In this document: piece by piece, positions 1 through 8,067 of the stretch
Position numbering within the stretch: position 1 is the first letter of the stretch
Layout: the number at the start of each line of letters is the position of its first letter
Source: Occultella gossypii
GTDB lineage: Bacteria > Actinomycetota > Actinomycetes > Actinomycetales > Beutenbergiaceae
Assembly (NCBI RefSeq): GCF_019947135.1
Contig: NZ_JAGSHT010000013.1
Span: forward strand, 1-64,000
DNA: 64,000 bases
Reading direction: 5' to 3'
The notes under the pieces: model-generated
What the model was told of the DNA's origin: nothing
What the model saw: only the letters and a program-made list of their open reading frames with translations
Databases searched by the model: none
Translations under genes and position numbers: made by a program

Positions 1-788
1 TCGGCGTTGGACGCCGCCTCCGCCGCAGCCGCAGCAGCCGCATCGGCATCCGCAGTGGACGTCGCCGCAGCAGACGCATCAGCGTTCGCCGCATCGTTGG
101 CATCGGCATCCGCCGCCGCCTGTGCAGCAGCAGCCGCCGCAGCGTTGGCATCCGCATCCACGTTCACCGACGCATCAGCCGAAGCATCCGCGTTCGCAGC
201 AGCCGCAGCAGCCGACGTCGCGTCCGCATCAGCCGCGGCCGAAGCCGTCGACGTCGCATCCGCATTCGCCGCCGCCTCAGCAGCAGCCTCCGCCGCCGCA
301 TTGCTGTCATCATCAGCCGTCGCCGCAGCAGCCGCCGACGCCGACGCGTTGGCGTTCGCATCGACCGAGGCATCAGCATCGGCAGTGGCGTCAGCATCGG
401 CGGTGGCCGAGGCCTGCGCCGAGGCGTCGGAGGAGGAGTCGGCGTTGGACGCCGCCTCCGCCGCAGCCGCAGCAGCCGCATCGGCATCCGCAGTGGACGT
501 CGCCGCAGCAGACGCATCAGCGTTCGCCGCATCGTTGGCATCGGCATCCGCCGCCGCCTGTGCAGCAGCAGCCGCCGCAGCGTTGGCATCCGCATCCACG
601 TTCACCGACGCATCAGCCGAAGCATCCGCGTTCGCAGCAGCCGCAGCAGCCGACGTCGCATCCGCATCAGCCGCGGCCGAAGCCGTCGACGTCGCATCCG
701 CATTCGCCGCCGCCTCAGCAGCAGCCTCCGCCGCCGCATTGCTGTCATCATCAGCCGTCGCCGCAGCAGCCGCCGACGCTGACGCGTT
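1..788 (-). repeat. 438-bp near-identical tandem repeat in coding sequence
   Basis: Bases 1-350 match 439-788 with two mismatches (222 versus 660, 342 versus 780), a period of 438 bp or 146 codons. The repeat codes for an Ala/Asp/Asn/Ser-rich tract of the surface protein. It continues past the left edge, so the copy number is unknown. The near identity of the copies implies recent duplication or gene conversion. Confidence 0.85.
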
Positions 789-2447
789 CGCGTTGCTGTC
801 GTCGTCCCCAGCGTCCAGGCGGACCGTCGCCGAAGCGATGGACACCTCGGCGAGCGGAGTGCTCAGTGCCGGCAGCAGGGTGATCTGCACGGCCCGCTGC
901 GTGAACGAACCGGCATCCTCGGCCGTGACGGTCGTGAAGTCGCCCGGCTCTTCCTGAACGTTCGCGATGACGGAGACGAGGTTGTTCGTGATCAGTTCCG
1001 CGATCGGTGAGATCAGCACGTTCGCCGTCTCGACGATCGGGCGGAAGATCGTGTCCAGCGTCCCCTCGTCGGTGATCGCCGCGCTGATCGGGGTGACCAG
1101 TGCCGGCAGGAGCGTACCGGTGACGAGCTGGGCGATCGGCTCCAGAAGGTCGCCGACCGGAAGGCCGATGATGCTCGTGCCTTCCAGGTCGACCACCGGG
1201 GGCGTCGAGCCCTCGGCTCCGACGAAGTCGCCCAGCGTCCCGGTCAGGTTGATCGCCAGGTTGCCGATGGGCAGGTTGAGCGGCGGGAGGCCGGTGACCT
1301 CCCCGGTGATCGCGATGGCGAGCTCGGTGGAGTTGATCGCGTCCGTGACCGCGTCGACCAGGAGGGCTGGGAGCTGATCGAAGATGCTCCCGATGGCTCC
1401 GTCCATGGCGGCTTGGATGACGTCCGGGCCGAGCACTTCGGTGTTCGGCGGCAGCCCGTTCAGGGTGCCGTCGTAGTCGCCGCCTTGTGAGTCGGCCACC
1501 AGTTTGGCGAGGTCGATGCTGATCTCGCCGGTGCTGAAGTCGATGGTCACGGCGCTGTCGGCGCTCGTGATCGGCTCGCCGAGCACGGAGTCCACGGCGG
1601 CCTGCAGGTCCACGTCGGCGGTCACGGACACGCCCAGGTCACCGACGGTCCCGATACCCAGCAGGAGCGTGTTGACCAGGGTCTGGACGTCCACCAGCAG
1701 GGGATCAAGGGTGCCCGCAATGGTCCCGTCGGCCCCGATCAGGCCGTTGATCGGGTCGGAGACCTGGCCCAGAGCACCGGAGAGGTCTGCGGAGAGGGCA
1801 CCGAGTGCGTCGCTCTGCAGGATCAACCTGCCGTCGGCGATCTGGTAGTCGCCCACCGGAATGCTGCTCGCGTCGTAGGTCGCCGACGCCGAGAGGGCCC
1901 CGAGCTCGAGACGGGCCTGGGTGAGGAGCTCGGCCAAGCCGGCCTGCGCGAGGAGCGGCCCGAGATCGAGATAGGCGTTCTGAGCGGGGTCGCCCCCGCC
2001 GACGGCGATGGAGCCATCGGCATTGACCGCACCGGACGATGCGAACGGCACTGTGTCGGGCGCAGTGTTCGCGTACTGACCCAACGCACCGACCGCCACG
2101 ATCCCGTTGGGGCCGAAGAGCTGTACCCCGTCGCCGAGGTCGATGTTCAGCGCTGCGAGGACCTCGAGCGAGAGCGGGTTGGTCACCGCGCCGGACGCGC
2201 TCGGATCGGCACTGTAGGCCGCTGCAAGGGCCGCGACCGCGTCAAGGTTGACAACGCCACCGCCACCCAGGATGCGTCCCTCTGCCTCCGACTGGTCGGT
2301 CGGTAGTGCGGCTGCGGGATCTGTGAGCCCGGTCAGCCCAAGAGCACCGGCGGTCATGGCCGAGACGGCCACAGTCGCTACTGCGGCCAGCGGCCGCTTC
2401 CATCGAGAGCGCGCGTGAGGTCGCGGCTCATCTTTCACGTCGTGCAT
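1..2447 (-). CDS. choice-of-anchor G family surface protein, 3' end beyond window
   Basis: Reading from the ATG at 2447 on the minus strand, about 815 residues are visible before the window edge. The N-terminus has a basic stretch, then a long hydrophobic segment ending near AAALPTDQ, consistent with a Sec signal peptide. The next 500 or so residues (ILGGGGVVNLDAVAAL, then repeated LGxLG/VDLEGT-type segments) resemble the actinobacterial choice-of-anchor G family of secreted surface proteins. From about residue 555 the sequence turns into an almost pure Ala/Asp/Asn/Ser low-complexity region built on a 146-residue repeat. GGGGGAG lies 5 nt before the ATG and fixes the start. The C-terminal anchor is not visible. 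The function is unknown; a cell-surface structural or adhesive role is only an inference. Confidence 0.75.
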   Translation of the reverse strand, partial: MHDVKDEPRPHARSRWKRPLAAVATVAVSAMTAGALGLTGLTDPAAALPTDQSEAEGRILGGGGVVNLDAVAALAAAYSADPSASGAVTNPLSLEVLAALNIDLGDGVQLFGPNGIVAVGALGQYANTAPDTVPFASSGAVNADGSIAVGGGDPAQNAYLDLGPLLAQAGLAELLTQARLELGALSASATYDASSIPVGDYQIADGRLILQSDALGALSADLSGALGQVSDPINGLIGADGTIAGTLDPLLVDVQTLVNTLLLGIGTVGDLGVSVTADVDLQAAVDSVLGEPITSADSAVTIDFSTGEISIDLAKLVADSQGGDYDGTLNGLPPNTEVLGPDVIQAAMDGAIGSIFDQLPALLVDAVTDAINSTELAIAITGEVTGLPPLNLPIGNLAINLTGTLGDFVGAEGSTPPVVDLEGTSIIGLPVGDLLEPIAQLVTGTLLPALVTPISAAITDEGTLDTIFRPIVETANVLISPIAELITNNLVSVIANVQEEPGDFTTVTAEDAGSFTQRAVQITLLPALSTPLAEVSIASATVRLDAGDDDSNANASASAAAAATADDDSNAAAEAAAEAAANADATSTASAAADADATSAAAAAANADASADASVNVDADANAAAAAAAQAAADADANDAANADASAAATSTADADAAAAAAAEAASNADSSSDASAQASATADADATADADASVDANANASASAAAAATADDDSNAAAEAAAEAAANADATSTASAAADADATSAAAAAANADASADASVNVDADANAAAAAAAQAAADADANDAANADASAAATSTADADAAAAAAAEAASNA

Positions 2448-2870
2448 ATGACTCCCCCGAGTATCGTGATGATCCGCCGGGCGGCGATGCCCTCATGCGC
2501 TTCGTGGAGCACGAACCTCGCGAGGAGGGACACGAACGCCGCGACGGTATGGCGCCGACATCCGTTCCCTGGTTGGGATCTTGTCGACAGTTGGAACGTA
2601 GGCGAGGCACGCACCGACCGCGGAACCCGTAGGCGACGACGCATCAGCATGCTGCGAGCTCACCCGTGGCGTTCCGCGGATCCTGGCCCGCGTACCGCCC
2701 GCCGGCTCACCCCCGAATCGCCCTGGCTTCATCTCGTCTTCATCCCCGGCGATCTCACGCCTCGGACGCGAGGGCGGCACGCCGGCTGGCTGCGCGCAGC
2801 CGGAAGGACGGCGGATGCCACGAACCATCACGGATCCGGTCGGGTGGTAGGTCGCCTAGACTCCCTGAGG
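2448..2870. other. 423-bp intergenic region between divergent genes
   Basis: This region separates the surface-protein start (minus) from the GH15 start (plus). I see no convincing gene in it; the open frames here are short and read through without ribosome-binding sites. A small dyad (CCGGCTG / CAGCCGG, 2783-2804) has no T-run. The only promoter element I can support is the TAGACT box just before the GH15 gene. Confidence 0.5.
2857..2862 (+). promoter_or_regulatory. -10 box TAGACT, leaderless start of GH15 gene
   Basis: TAGACT ends 8 nt before the GTG at 2871, and no spaced Shine-Dalgarno sequence is present. A transcription start at or next to the GTG would give a leaderless mRNA. Confidence 0.5.
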
Positions 2871-4199
2871 GTGAGCCGCTCACGTCGTGCACTCCTGGTC
2901 GTCACTGCCGCAGTCGCCGTGGTGACGCTGATCGGTGCGGCGGCGGTTCGTGATCAGGGCCGCGTGGACGAGGTGGGCCTCTACACGCTCGGGATCGGGG
3001 TCCAGGCCGATGGATCGGTGACGACGATCCCCCCGGACTCCGACGTCCACTACCTGCCCGGCACCCGCGTGATCGACCCGGGACCGGACGCGAGCGATGC
3101 CGACCGTGAAGCCGCCGAGACCCTGGCCGACGAGACGAGGACCTGGCTCGACGCGGGAACCGTGCCCGGCGCCGGCGGCCCGCACGAGGAGCTCGCCACG
3201 GACGCCCTCCTCGACCTGCACACGCTGACCCTCGAGGGTGGCGCCGCCGTCGCCGGGTTCTCGAGCAAGTGGCGCTACGTCTGGCCGCGCGACGCGTCGT
3301 TCGTGGCGGCCGCGCTCACCGTGACCGGCCACCACGAGGACGCCGTCGAGGTCTTCACCTTCCTGGACGGCGTGCAGCACCCGGACGGCAGCTTCGAGGC
3401 GCGCTACCTGCCGGACGGGTCCGGGCCGCCCGATGCCCGTGGCCTGCAGACCGACGGCACCGGCTGGGTGCTCTGGGCGCTCGCGTACGTGGCGGACGTG
3501 CTGGGTCCAGGCGCCGAGCGCGACGAGTTCCTGGCCACGTTCACGCCGATGATCGAGCGGTCCACCGGCTATCTGCGGACCCAGGTCGCGAACCCGCGGT
3601 CCCTGCCCGCGCCGTCGGCGGACTACTGGGAGCACCGCGAGAGCGCCCTCACCCTCGGCACCGCGGCCCCGGTCCTGGCCGGCCTCAAGGCGTCCGCGCG
3701 TCTGCACACCTGGCTGGACCGCGACGCCGACGCCACGGCTGTGGCTTCGGATGCCGACCGGCTCGAGCAGGCGGTCGTGGCGAACTTCGGGCAGACCGGG
3801 TACGGCCGCTACGCCGGGCGGTCCCCACGGGACGCGGCGACCGCGTTCGTGCTGCCACCGTTCCAGCCCGAAGCCCTACCCGGGGCGGCCACGGCCTGGG
3901 AGTCCTCGATCGACGAGATGAGCCGGCCCGCCGGCGGCCTGGCACCGGGCGGATCCTGGCCGGAGACCTCCATCTCCTGGACGCCGCAGACCAGCCTGTA
4001 CGCCTGGTCCGCCGCGGCGAACGGTCAGACCGACCGCGCCGACGGATGGCTGAGCTGGATCACCGAGCACCGCACCCCGCTCGGGGCGATCCCGGAGAAG
4101 GTCGGGCCGGACGGCTCACCCGCCGGCGTCGCGCCGCTGATGTGGTCGGCGGCCGTGGTGATCCTCACCGTCGCCGAACTGGACGGCAACGCTCCCTGA
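2871..4199 (+). CDS. glycoside hydrolase family 15-like protein, membrane-anchored or secreted
   Basis: This 442-residue protein begins with a basic/hydrophobic segment (RRALLVVTAAVAVVTLIGAA), a signal peptide or membrane anchor, so it acts outside the cytoplasm. The GH15 glucoamylase-type (alpha/alpha)6 fold is indicated by WRYVWPRDAS near residue 135, DYWEHRES near 252 and GAIPEKV near 407; the acidic residues in the last two are candidate catalytic positions. It is somewhat shorter than secreted fungal glucoamylases and has no starch-binding domain. The GTG start is chosen because an in-frame upstream extension would be non-homologous and because the TAGACT box sits 8 nt away. The substrate (alpha-glucan, dextrin or trehalose) cannot be told from the sequence. 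Confidence 0.8.
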   Translation: MSRSRRALLVVTAAVAVVTLIGAAAVRDQGRVDEVGLYTLGIGVQADGSVTTIPPDSDVHYLPGTRVIDPGPDASDADREAAETLADETRTWLDAGTVPGAGGPHEELATDALLDLHTLTLEGGAAVAGFSSKWRYVWPRDASFVAAALTVTGHHEDAVEVFTFLDGVQHPDGSFEARYLPDGSGPPDARGLQTDGTGWVLWALAYVADVLGPGAERDEFLATFTPMIERSTGYLRTQVANPRSLPAPSADYWEHRESALTLGTAAPVLAGLKASARLHTWLDRDADATAVASDADRLEQAVVANFGQTGYGRYAGRSPRDAATAFVLPPFQPEALPGAATAWESSIDEMSRPAGGLAPGGSWPETSISWTPQTSLYAWSAAANGQTDRADGWLSWITEHRTPLGAIPEKVGPDGSPAGVAPLMWSAAVVILTVAELDGNAP

Positions 4200-4206
4200 G
4201 CCCGAC

Positions 4207-4222
4207 GGCGGCACTCGCCGCC
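4207..4222. terminator. short dyad between convergent genes
   Basis: GGCGG-cactcg-CCGCC lies between the GH15 stop and the end of the minus-strand LytR_C gene. It is a weak 5-bp stem without a T-run, so only a possible bidirectional terminator. Confidence 0.2.
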
Positions 4223-4250
4223 CACAGGTCCGGCTCGGTGGGGTGGGGCG

Positions 4251-4865
4251 TCAGTTCCGGAAGGCGTCGTCGCGCAGCACCACGACGATGCCGTTCGAGG
4301 CCGCCGAGGAGTCCTCGATGAGGTCGGTGACGCTGAGCAGTTCACCGACGGCCGCAGCCTCCTCGGCCATGTCCGCGCTGGTGTAGAAGACCGCCGAGGC
4401 GGTGGGCAGCTGCCGCGAGTAGTTGTCCGGCGTGACGGTCGTCCAGCCGTCCTCGGTGAGGACCTCGGCGGCCTCACCGGCCAGGCCGGAGATGCCGGCG
4501 CCGTTGAGGACGTATACGGACAGGTCCCGGTCGAGGTCCGCCGGTTCCGTGCTCGGCTCCTCGGTGGGCTCCTCGGTGGGTTCCTCGGTGGCAGGGGGCT
4601 CCTCGGTGGCGCCGTCCGTCGTGGTCGGCTCGCCGGCGTCGGTCGTGGTGGTCGGCGCGGCGGTGGGGTCGTCCGCACCACCGAACCCGCCGGAGAGCAG
4701 GCGCACGGCCCCGAACGCGAGCGTCGGGGCGAGGATGATCACCAGGATGAACGGCAGCAACTGCCGCCAGCGCGACTGCTGCGCGCGGTGCACGCCCTGC
4801 GGGGTCCGATCCGCGCCGAGGGCGTCGAACTCGTCCTCGGAATGCGGATAGTCCCTGTTACTCAC
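4251..4865 (-). CDS. LytR C-terminal domain protein, single membrane span
   Basis: This 204-residue protein has an acidic cytoplasmic N-terminus, one membrane segment (LLPFILVIILAPTLAFGAV, about residues 36-55), a Thr/Glu/Pro-rich extracytoplasmic linker and a C-terminal domain (about 108-204; LSVYVLNGAGISGLAGEAAEVL) typical of the LytR_C family. Such domains are found on or beside LCP enzymes that attach glycopolymers to the cell wall, but no LCP catalytic domain is present here. It lies 27 bp downstream of the DUF3263 gene on the same strand, a common actinobacterial pairing. A TAACCT box 6 nt before the GTG start also suggests a leaderless internal promoter. Confidence 0.85.
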   Translation of the reverse strand: MSNRDYPHSEDEFDALGADRTPQGVHRAQQSRWRQLLPFILVIILAPTLAFGAVRLLSGGFGGADDPTAAPTTTTDAGEPTTTDGATEEPPATEEPTEEPTEEPSTEPADLDRDLSVYVLNGAGISGLAGEAAEVLTEDGWTTVTPDNYSRQLPTASAVFYTSADMAEEAAAVGELLSVTDLIEDSSAASNGIVVVLRDDAFRN

Positions 4866-4871
4866 ACCGGA

Positions 4872-4877
4872 AGGTTA
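4872..4877 (-). promoter_or_regulatory. -10 box TAACCT before LytR_C gene
   Basis: On the minus strand TAACCT is followed by 6 nt and then the GTG at 4865, with no Shine-Dalgarno sequence between. This fits leaderless transcription from inside the DUF3263-LytR_C pair. Confidence 0.4.
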
Positions 4878-4892
4878 ACGGTTCGGACTGAC

Positions 4893-5186
4893 TCAGAGTT
4901 CATTGCCGAGGCGGCGTGCCGAGCGCTCGCGCTGGCGGGTGCTGCGCATCCGGCGCAGACGCTTGACCAACATCGGCTCCGCCGCGAGCGCCGCGGGGTC
5001 ATCGATCAGGGCGTTCAGGACCTGGTAGTACCGCGTCGCGGACATGTCGAAGAGTTCCCGGATGGCGGTCTCCTTCGCCCCGGCGTACTTCCACCACTGC
5101 CGCTCGAAGGCGAGGATCTCGGCGTCGCGTTCACTCAGTGTTGCTGCGTCCGAAGTCTGCGTGGACAACACCCGCGCTGCCGACAT
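4893..5186 (-). CDS. DUF3263 domain protein
   Basis: This 97-residue basic protein carries the DUF3263 signature LSERDAEILAFERQWWKYAGAKE, followed by IRELFDMSATRYYQVLNALID, a helix-turn-helix-like segment. The family is small, actinobacterial and of unknown function; the sequence resembles a short DNA-binding module. GAGGAGG stands 4 nt before the ATG. It is the first gene of a minus-strand unit with the LytR_C protein. A good promoter lies at 5249-5277. Confidence 0.85.
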   Translation of the reverse strand: MSAARVLSTQTSDAATLSERDAEILAFERQWWKYAGAKETAIRELFDMSATRYYQVLNALIDDPAALAAEPMLVKRLRRMRSTRQRERSARRLGNEL

Positions 5187-5248
5187 CGTGCCTCCTCGTT
5201 CCCGGTTCAGTCGTGGACCGCTCAGCCTGCAGCGACCCGTGGTGGTTC

Positions 5249-5277
5249 ATAGTAGGGGCAAACGACACGCGTGTCAT
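5249..5277 (-). promoter_or_regulatory. sigma70-type promoter for DUF3263-LytR_C unit, with palindrome
   Basis: On the minus strand ATGACA (5272-5277) and TACTAT (5249-5254) are separated by exactly 17 bp. A perfect 12-bp palindrome GACACGCGTGTC (5264-5275) overlaps the -35 box and extends by A/T pairs to 5261-5278 with one mismatch. A repressor bound there would block the polymerase. Confidence 0.6.
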
Positions 5278-5390
5278 TCCTGCCGCGCCGGACCCGCTGT
5301 GGTACGCGATCGGCCCGATCGGCGGACGCTGCCGTCAGCCCGTCGGGACCGGATCGACCCTTACAGCCGTCGATCTGCCAGGGTAGACGG

Positions 5391-6089
5391 GTGAACAGCG
5401 TCAAGGAGGGCGGCCCCCGCCCACTCACGGATCTGATCGACCCGGGCTGGGCTGCGGCCCTGGCAGAGGTGGAGCCGCAGGTGCACGCGATGGGCGAGTT
5501 CCTGCGGAGCGAGGTGGCCGCCGGGCACGGCTATCTGCCGGCCGGGGACCACGTGCTGCGCGCGTTCACGAACCCGTTGGCCGACGTCCGGGTGCTGATC
5601 GTCGGGCAGGACCCTTACCCGACCCCGGGTCACGCGATGGGCCTGTCCTTCTCCGTGGCCCCCGACGTACGACCGGTGCCGCGGTCGCTGCAGAACATCT
5701 ACCGGGAGCTCGGCACCGACCTCGGCCTGCCGACGCCGGCCAACGGCGACCTGTCCCCGTGGGCAGACGCCGGTGTCCTGCTGCTGAACCGGAGCCTGAC
5801 GGTCCGGCCGGGCGAACCGGCGTCGCACCGGGGCAAGGGCTGGGAGGCGGTCACGGACGCTGCGATCCGCGCGCTCGTGGCCCGCGGAACACCGTTGGTG
5901 GCGATCTTGTGGGGCAACGACGCCCGCTCGCTGACCCCGCTGCTCGGACAGACGCCGATCGTCGCGAGCGCGCACCCGAGCCCCCTGTCCGCCTCCCGCG
6001 GGTTCTTCGGGTCGCGCCCGTTCAGCCGCGCCAACGCCCTGCTCGTGGAGCAGGGCGGGCCGCCCGTGGACTGGTCCCTCCAGCCCTGA
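5391..6089 (+). CDS. ung: uracil-DNA glycosylase, family 1
   Basis: The 232-residue enzyme removes uracil from DNA at the start of base-excision repair. Family 1 motifs are clear: [11 protein letters not shown] with the water-activating Asp, LLNRSLTV, and the minor-groove loop [21 protein letters not shown] with the catalytic His. The length is normal. The GTG at 5391 is chosen because similar proteins start a few residues before [14 protein letters not shown]; an in-frame extension to 5271 would run through the minus-strand promoter. It is divergent from the DUF3263 gene. Confidence 0.92.
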   Translation: MNSVKEGGPRPLTDLIDPGWAAALAEVEPQVHAMGEFLRSEVAAGHGYLPAGDHVLRAFTNPLADVRVLIVGQDPYPTPGHAMGLSFSVAPDVRPVPRSLQNIYRELGTDLGLPTPANGDLSPWADAGVLLLNRSLTVRPGEPASHRGKGWEAVTDAAIRALVARGTPLVAILWGNDARSLTPLLGQTPIVASAHPSPLSASRGFFGSRPFSRANALLVEQGGPPVDWSLQP

Positions 6090-6181
6090 CGCGGCCCGTC
6101 CAACCCTGACGCAGCCCGTCCCGCCCCGACGCAGCCTCGTGGAATCTCATAGCCAGGACGCGGTGACCGGAGTAGGAAGGA

Positions 6182-7096
6182 GTGGTGAACCCCGTGCTGC
6201 ACCCGGTCTCCGATCCCGCCCGCTGGTCCCGGTACGTCGCCCTCGGCGACTCCATGACCGAAGGCCTGTGGGATCCGGACCCGGACGACCCTGCCCAGGT
6301 CCGCGGTTGGGCCGACCAGCTCGCCGGTTCGCTGTCCGCGCGCCGGGTCGATGCTGGGCTGGCCCCGCTGGAGTACGCGAATCTGGCGATCCGCGGGCGG
6401 CTCCTCGAACCGATCATCGCCGAGCAGCTCCCGGTCGCTCTGGAGGCCGAGCCGGACCTGATCTCCCTCGTCGGCGGGGGCAACGACCTGCTCCGGCCCG
6501 GTTCCGACCCGGACCGGATGGCAGCGATCCTGGAGGACGCCGTGCACACGATCCGGCGGGCCGGGGTGGACGTGCTCCTCGCGACCGGTACGGACACCCG
6601 GCAAGCCGGCGTGCTGCGCGCCATCCGCGGCCGGGTCGCCACCTTCAACGCGCACATCTGGTCGATCGCCCGCCGGCACGACGCCTACGTGGTCGACGTG
6701 TGGGGACTGCGGGCCATCCAGGACTGGCGGATGTGGGCGCAGGACCGTATCCACCTCACCACCGACGGACACCAGCGGATCGCGCAGGCGGCGCTGGTGG
6801 CGCTCGGTCTCACGCCCGACGACGCAGCCTGGGCCGATCCGTTGGCTCGCCTCGCGCCGGTCCCGACCGGGCAGCGGTTCCGGTCCGACGCGGAGTGGTT
6901 CGTCCGCGACGTCTACCCGTGGGCGACCCGCCGCCTGCGCGGCCGTTCCTCCGGGGACGCCCGCGTGCCCAAGCGACCACGGGTCGAGCCGCTGCCGCCC
7001 TCGATCTCCGCGGCGACGCCGTCGGACGCCGTCCGAGAGCCGGTGCCACCACCTCCGGAGCCGCTCGGACCCACCGACACCACAGTGCCGCGATGA
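6182..7096 (+). CDS. SGNH/GDSL hydrolase
   Basis: A 304-residue esterase/lipase-type hydrolase of the SGNH clan. Visible blocks are VALGDSMTEG (block I, nucleophile Ser), GGGNDLLRPG (block III, Asn) and DRIHLTTDGHQRIA (block V, Asp and His). There is no signal peptide, so it is probably cytoplasmic. The last 60 residues are Pro/Ser/Thr-rich and are probably a disordered tail. AGGAAGGAG lies just before the GTG start. The stop overlaps the ATG of the next small gene, suggesting translational coupling. The substrate is unknown. Confidence 0.88.
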   Translation: MVNPVLHPVSDPARWSRYVALGDSMTEGLWDPDPDDPAQVRGWADQLAGSLSARRVDAGLAPLEYANLAIRGRLLEPIIAEQLPVALEAEPDLISLVGGGNDLLRPGSDPDRMAAILEDAVHTIRRAGVDVLLATGTDTRQAGVLRAIRGRVATFNAHIWSIARRHDAYVVDVWGLRAIQDWRMWAQDRIHLTTDGHQRIAQAALVALGLTPDDAAWADPLARLAPVPTGQRFRSDAEWFVRDVYPWATRRLRGRSSGDARVPKRPRVEPLPPSISAATPSDAVREPVPPPPEPLGPTDTTVPR

Positions 7097-7320
7097 GCGG
7101 CAATCGCCCGGACGGGTTCTCCTATCGCGAGGTGGGCACCGAGGTACGGATCACCCACCACGGCCGCCACGCCACGACCCTGCGTGGCGGTCGGGCCGCC
7201 GAGTTCCTGCGCGAAGTCGAGTTCGGCGATCCCCAGGAACTGATGGCCCGGGTGACCGGCAACTACAAACACGGCAACGAACGCACCGCGCGCAACCACC
7301 CACGCAACCGGGGCCGCTGA
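7093..7320 (+). CDS. small conserved hypothetical protein, coupled to GDSL hydrolase
   Basis: This 75-residue protein starts at an ATGA overlap with the GDSL stop codon. It contains a compact beta-rich stretch (YREVGTEVRITHHGRHATTLRGGRA), an amphipathic helix (AAEFLREVEF) and a basic tail (KHGNERTARNHPRNRGR). The composition would suit nucleic-acid contact, but I recognise no family. Codon use matches its neighbours. Confidence 0.7.
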   Translation: MSGNRPDGFSYREVGTEVRITHHGRHATTLRGGRAAEFLREVEFGDPQELMARVTGNYKHGNERTARNHPRNRGR

Positions 7321-7340
7321 GCCACCCTCGCCCGCTGCCC

Positions 7341-7367
7341 GCTTGCCCCACGCGTAGGCAGGCAAGC
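7341..7367. terminator. stem-loop between convergent genes
   Basis: GCTTGCC (7341-7347) pairs with GGCAAGC (7361-7367), and TGCC/GGCA pairs inside the loop. It sits just after the small gene and before the convergent flavin-type protein gene, so it could terminate from either side. Confidence 0.4.
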
Positions 7368-7453
7368 GCGCCGCGAGCCACGTCCACCGGGGTACCACGC
7401 GGGACCCTCCTGCGGACCCGCGACGTCACCGCGCGGCGGAGCACCCGCCGTCG

Positions 7454-7876
7454 TCAGCTCGGACCGAGGTCCGCCGAGTACCAGCGCTGCGGTTCCATCC
7501 GGACGAGGAGCTGAACGCCGAAGCCGGCCGCCATCTCGACGTACGCGGCCGCGCCGTCGCCCAGGTAGCGGCGTGCCATCGCGAGGTGTTCGTCCTCGGT
7601 CGCCGCCCGGGACTCGACGACCGGTCCCTCCACGCTCACGTACCGCACCCGTGGCGAGGACTCCTCGGCGAGCAGCGAGAACCTGCCGGCGGCCTCGATC
7701 AGGCGCGACTTGACGGAGTCCGCCGGGGTCACCACCCACACCACCCGGCCGCCGGACTCGTAGCCGTACCAGACCGGCACCACGAGCGGGCCCCGGTCCG
7801 GACCGGCGCTGACGGCGAGCGCTCCGGTGTGGGGCTGAGCGAGGAACTCCTGCCGTTCGGCCTGCGGCATCGACAT
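7454..7876 (-). CDS. pyridoxamine 5'-phosphate oxidase-like (split-barrel flavin) protein
   Basis: A 140-residue protein with the FMN-binding split-barrel pattern of the PNPOx-like superfamily: ALAVSAGPDRGPLVVPVWYGYESGGRVVWVVT, then SRLIEAAGRFSLLAEE and VRYVSVEGPVV. Such small proteins bind FMN or F420 and reduce varied substrates; true PdxH motifs are not evident. The ATG at 7876 (MSMPQAERQEF) is preferred over longer in-frame starts because AAGGGAGAA precedes it. It is transcribed alone, convergent with the small gene at 7093. Confidence 0.8.
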   Translation of the reverse strand: MSMPQAERQEFLAQPHTGALAVSAGPDRGPLVVPVWYGYESGGRVVWVVTPADSVKSRLIEAAGRFSLLAEESSPRVRYVSVEGPVVESRAATEDEHLAMARRYLGDGAAAYVEMAAGFGVQLLVRMEPQRWYSADLGPS

Positions 7877-8067
7877 TCCGTTCTCCCTTCGGTTGGTCGA
7901 GGCGTCGACGCTACCCGCGACCTGTGACACACCACTGGCCGGGATTCGCGCGAGTGAGCGCCGAAACGGTTGTCACTTCCGCCGCCAACGCCGAAAACCG
8001 GCGGATGTGGTGGAACCGGGGGAGACTGGCTTGGTAGGGCTGGGCAGGTGTTCGCAGGGAGGCGATC

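Noticed and set aside
7-957. Ala/Ser-rich open frame on the plus strand
   Set aside because: It is the antisense of the low-complexity repeat in the choice-of-anchor G gene. It has no ribosome site, signal or recognisable domain.
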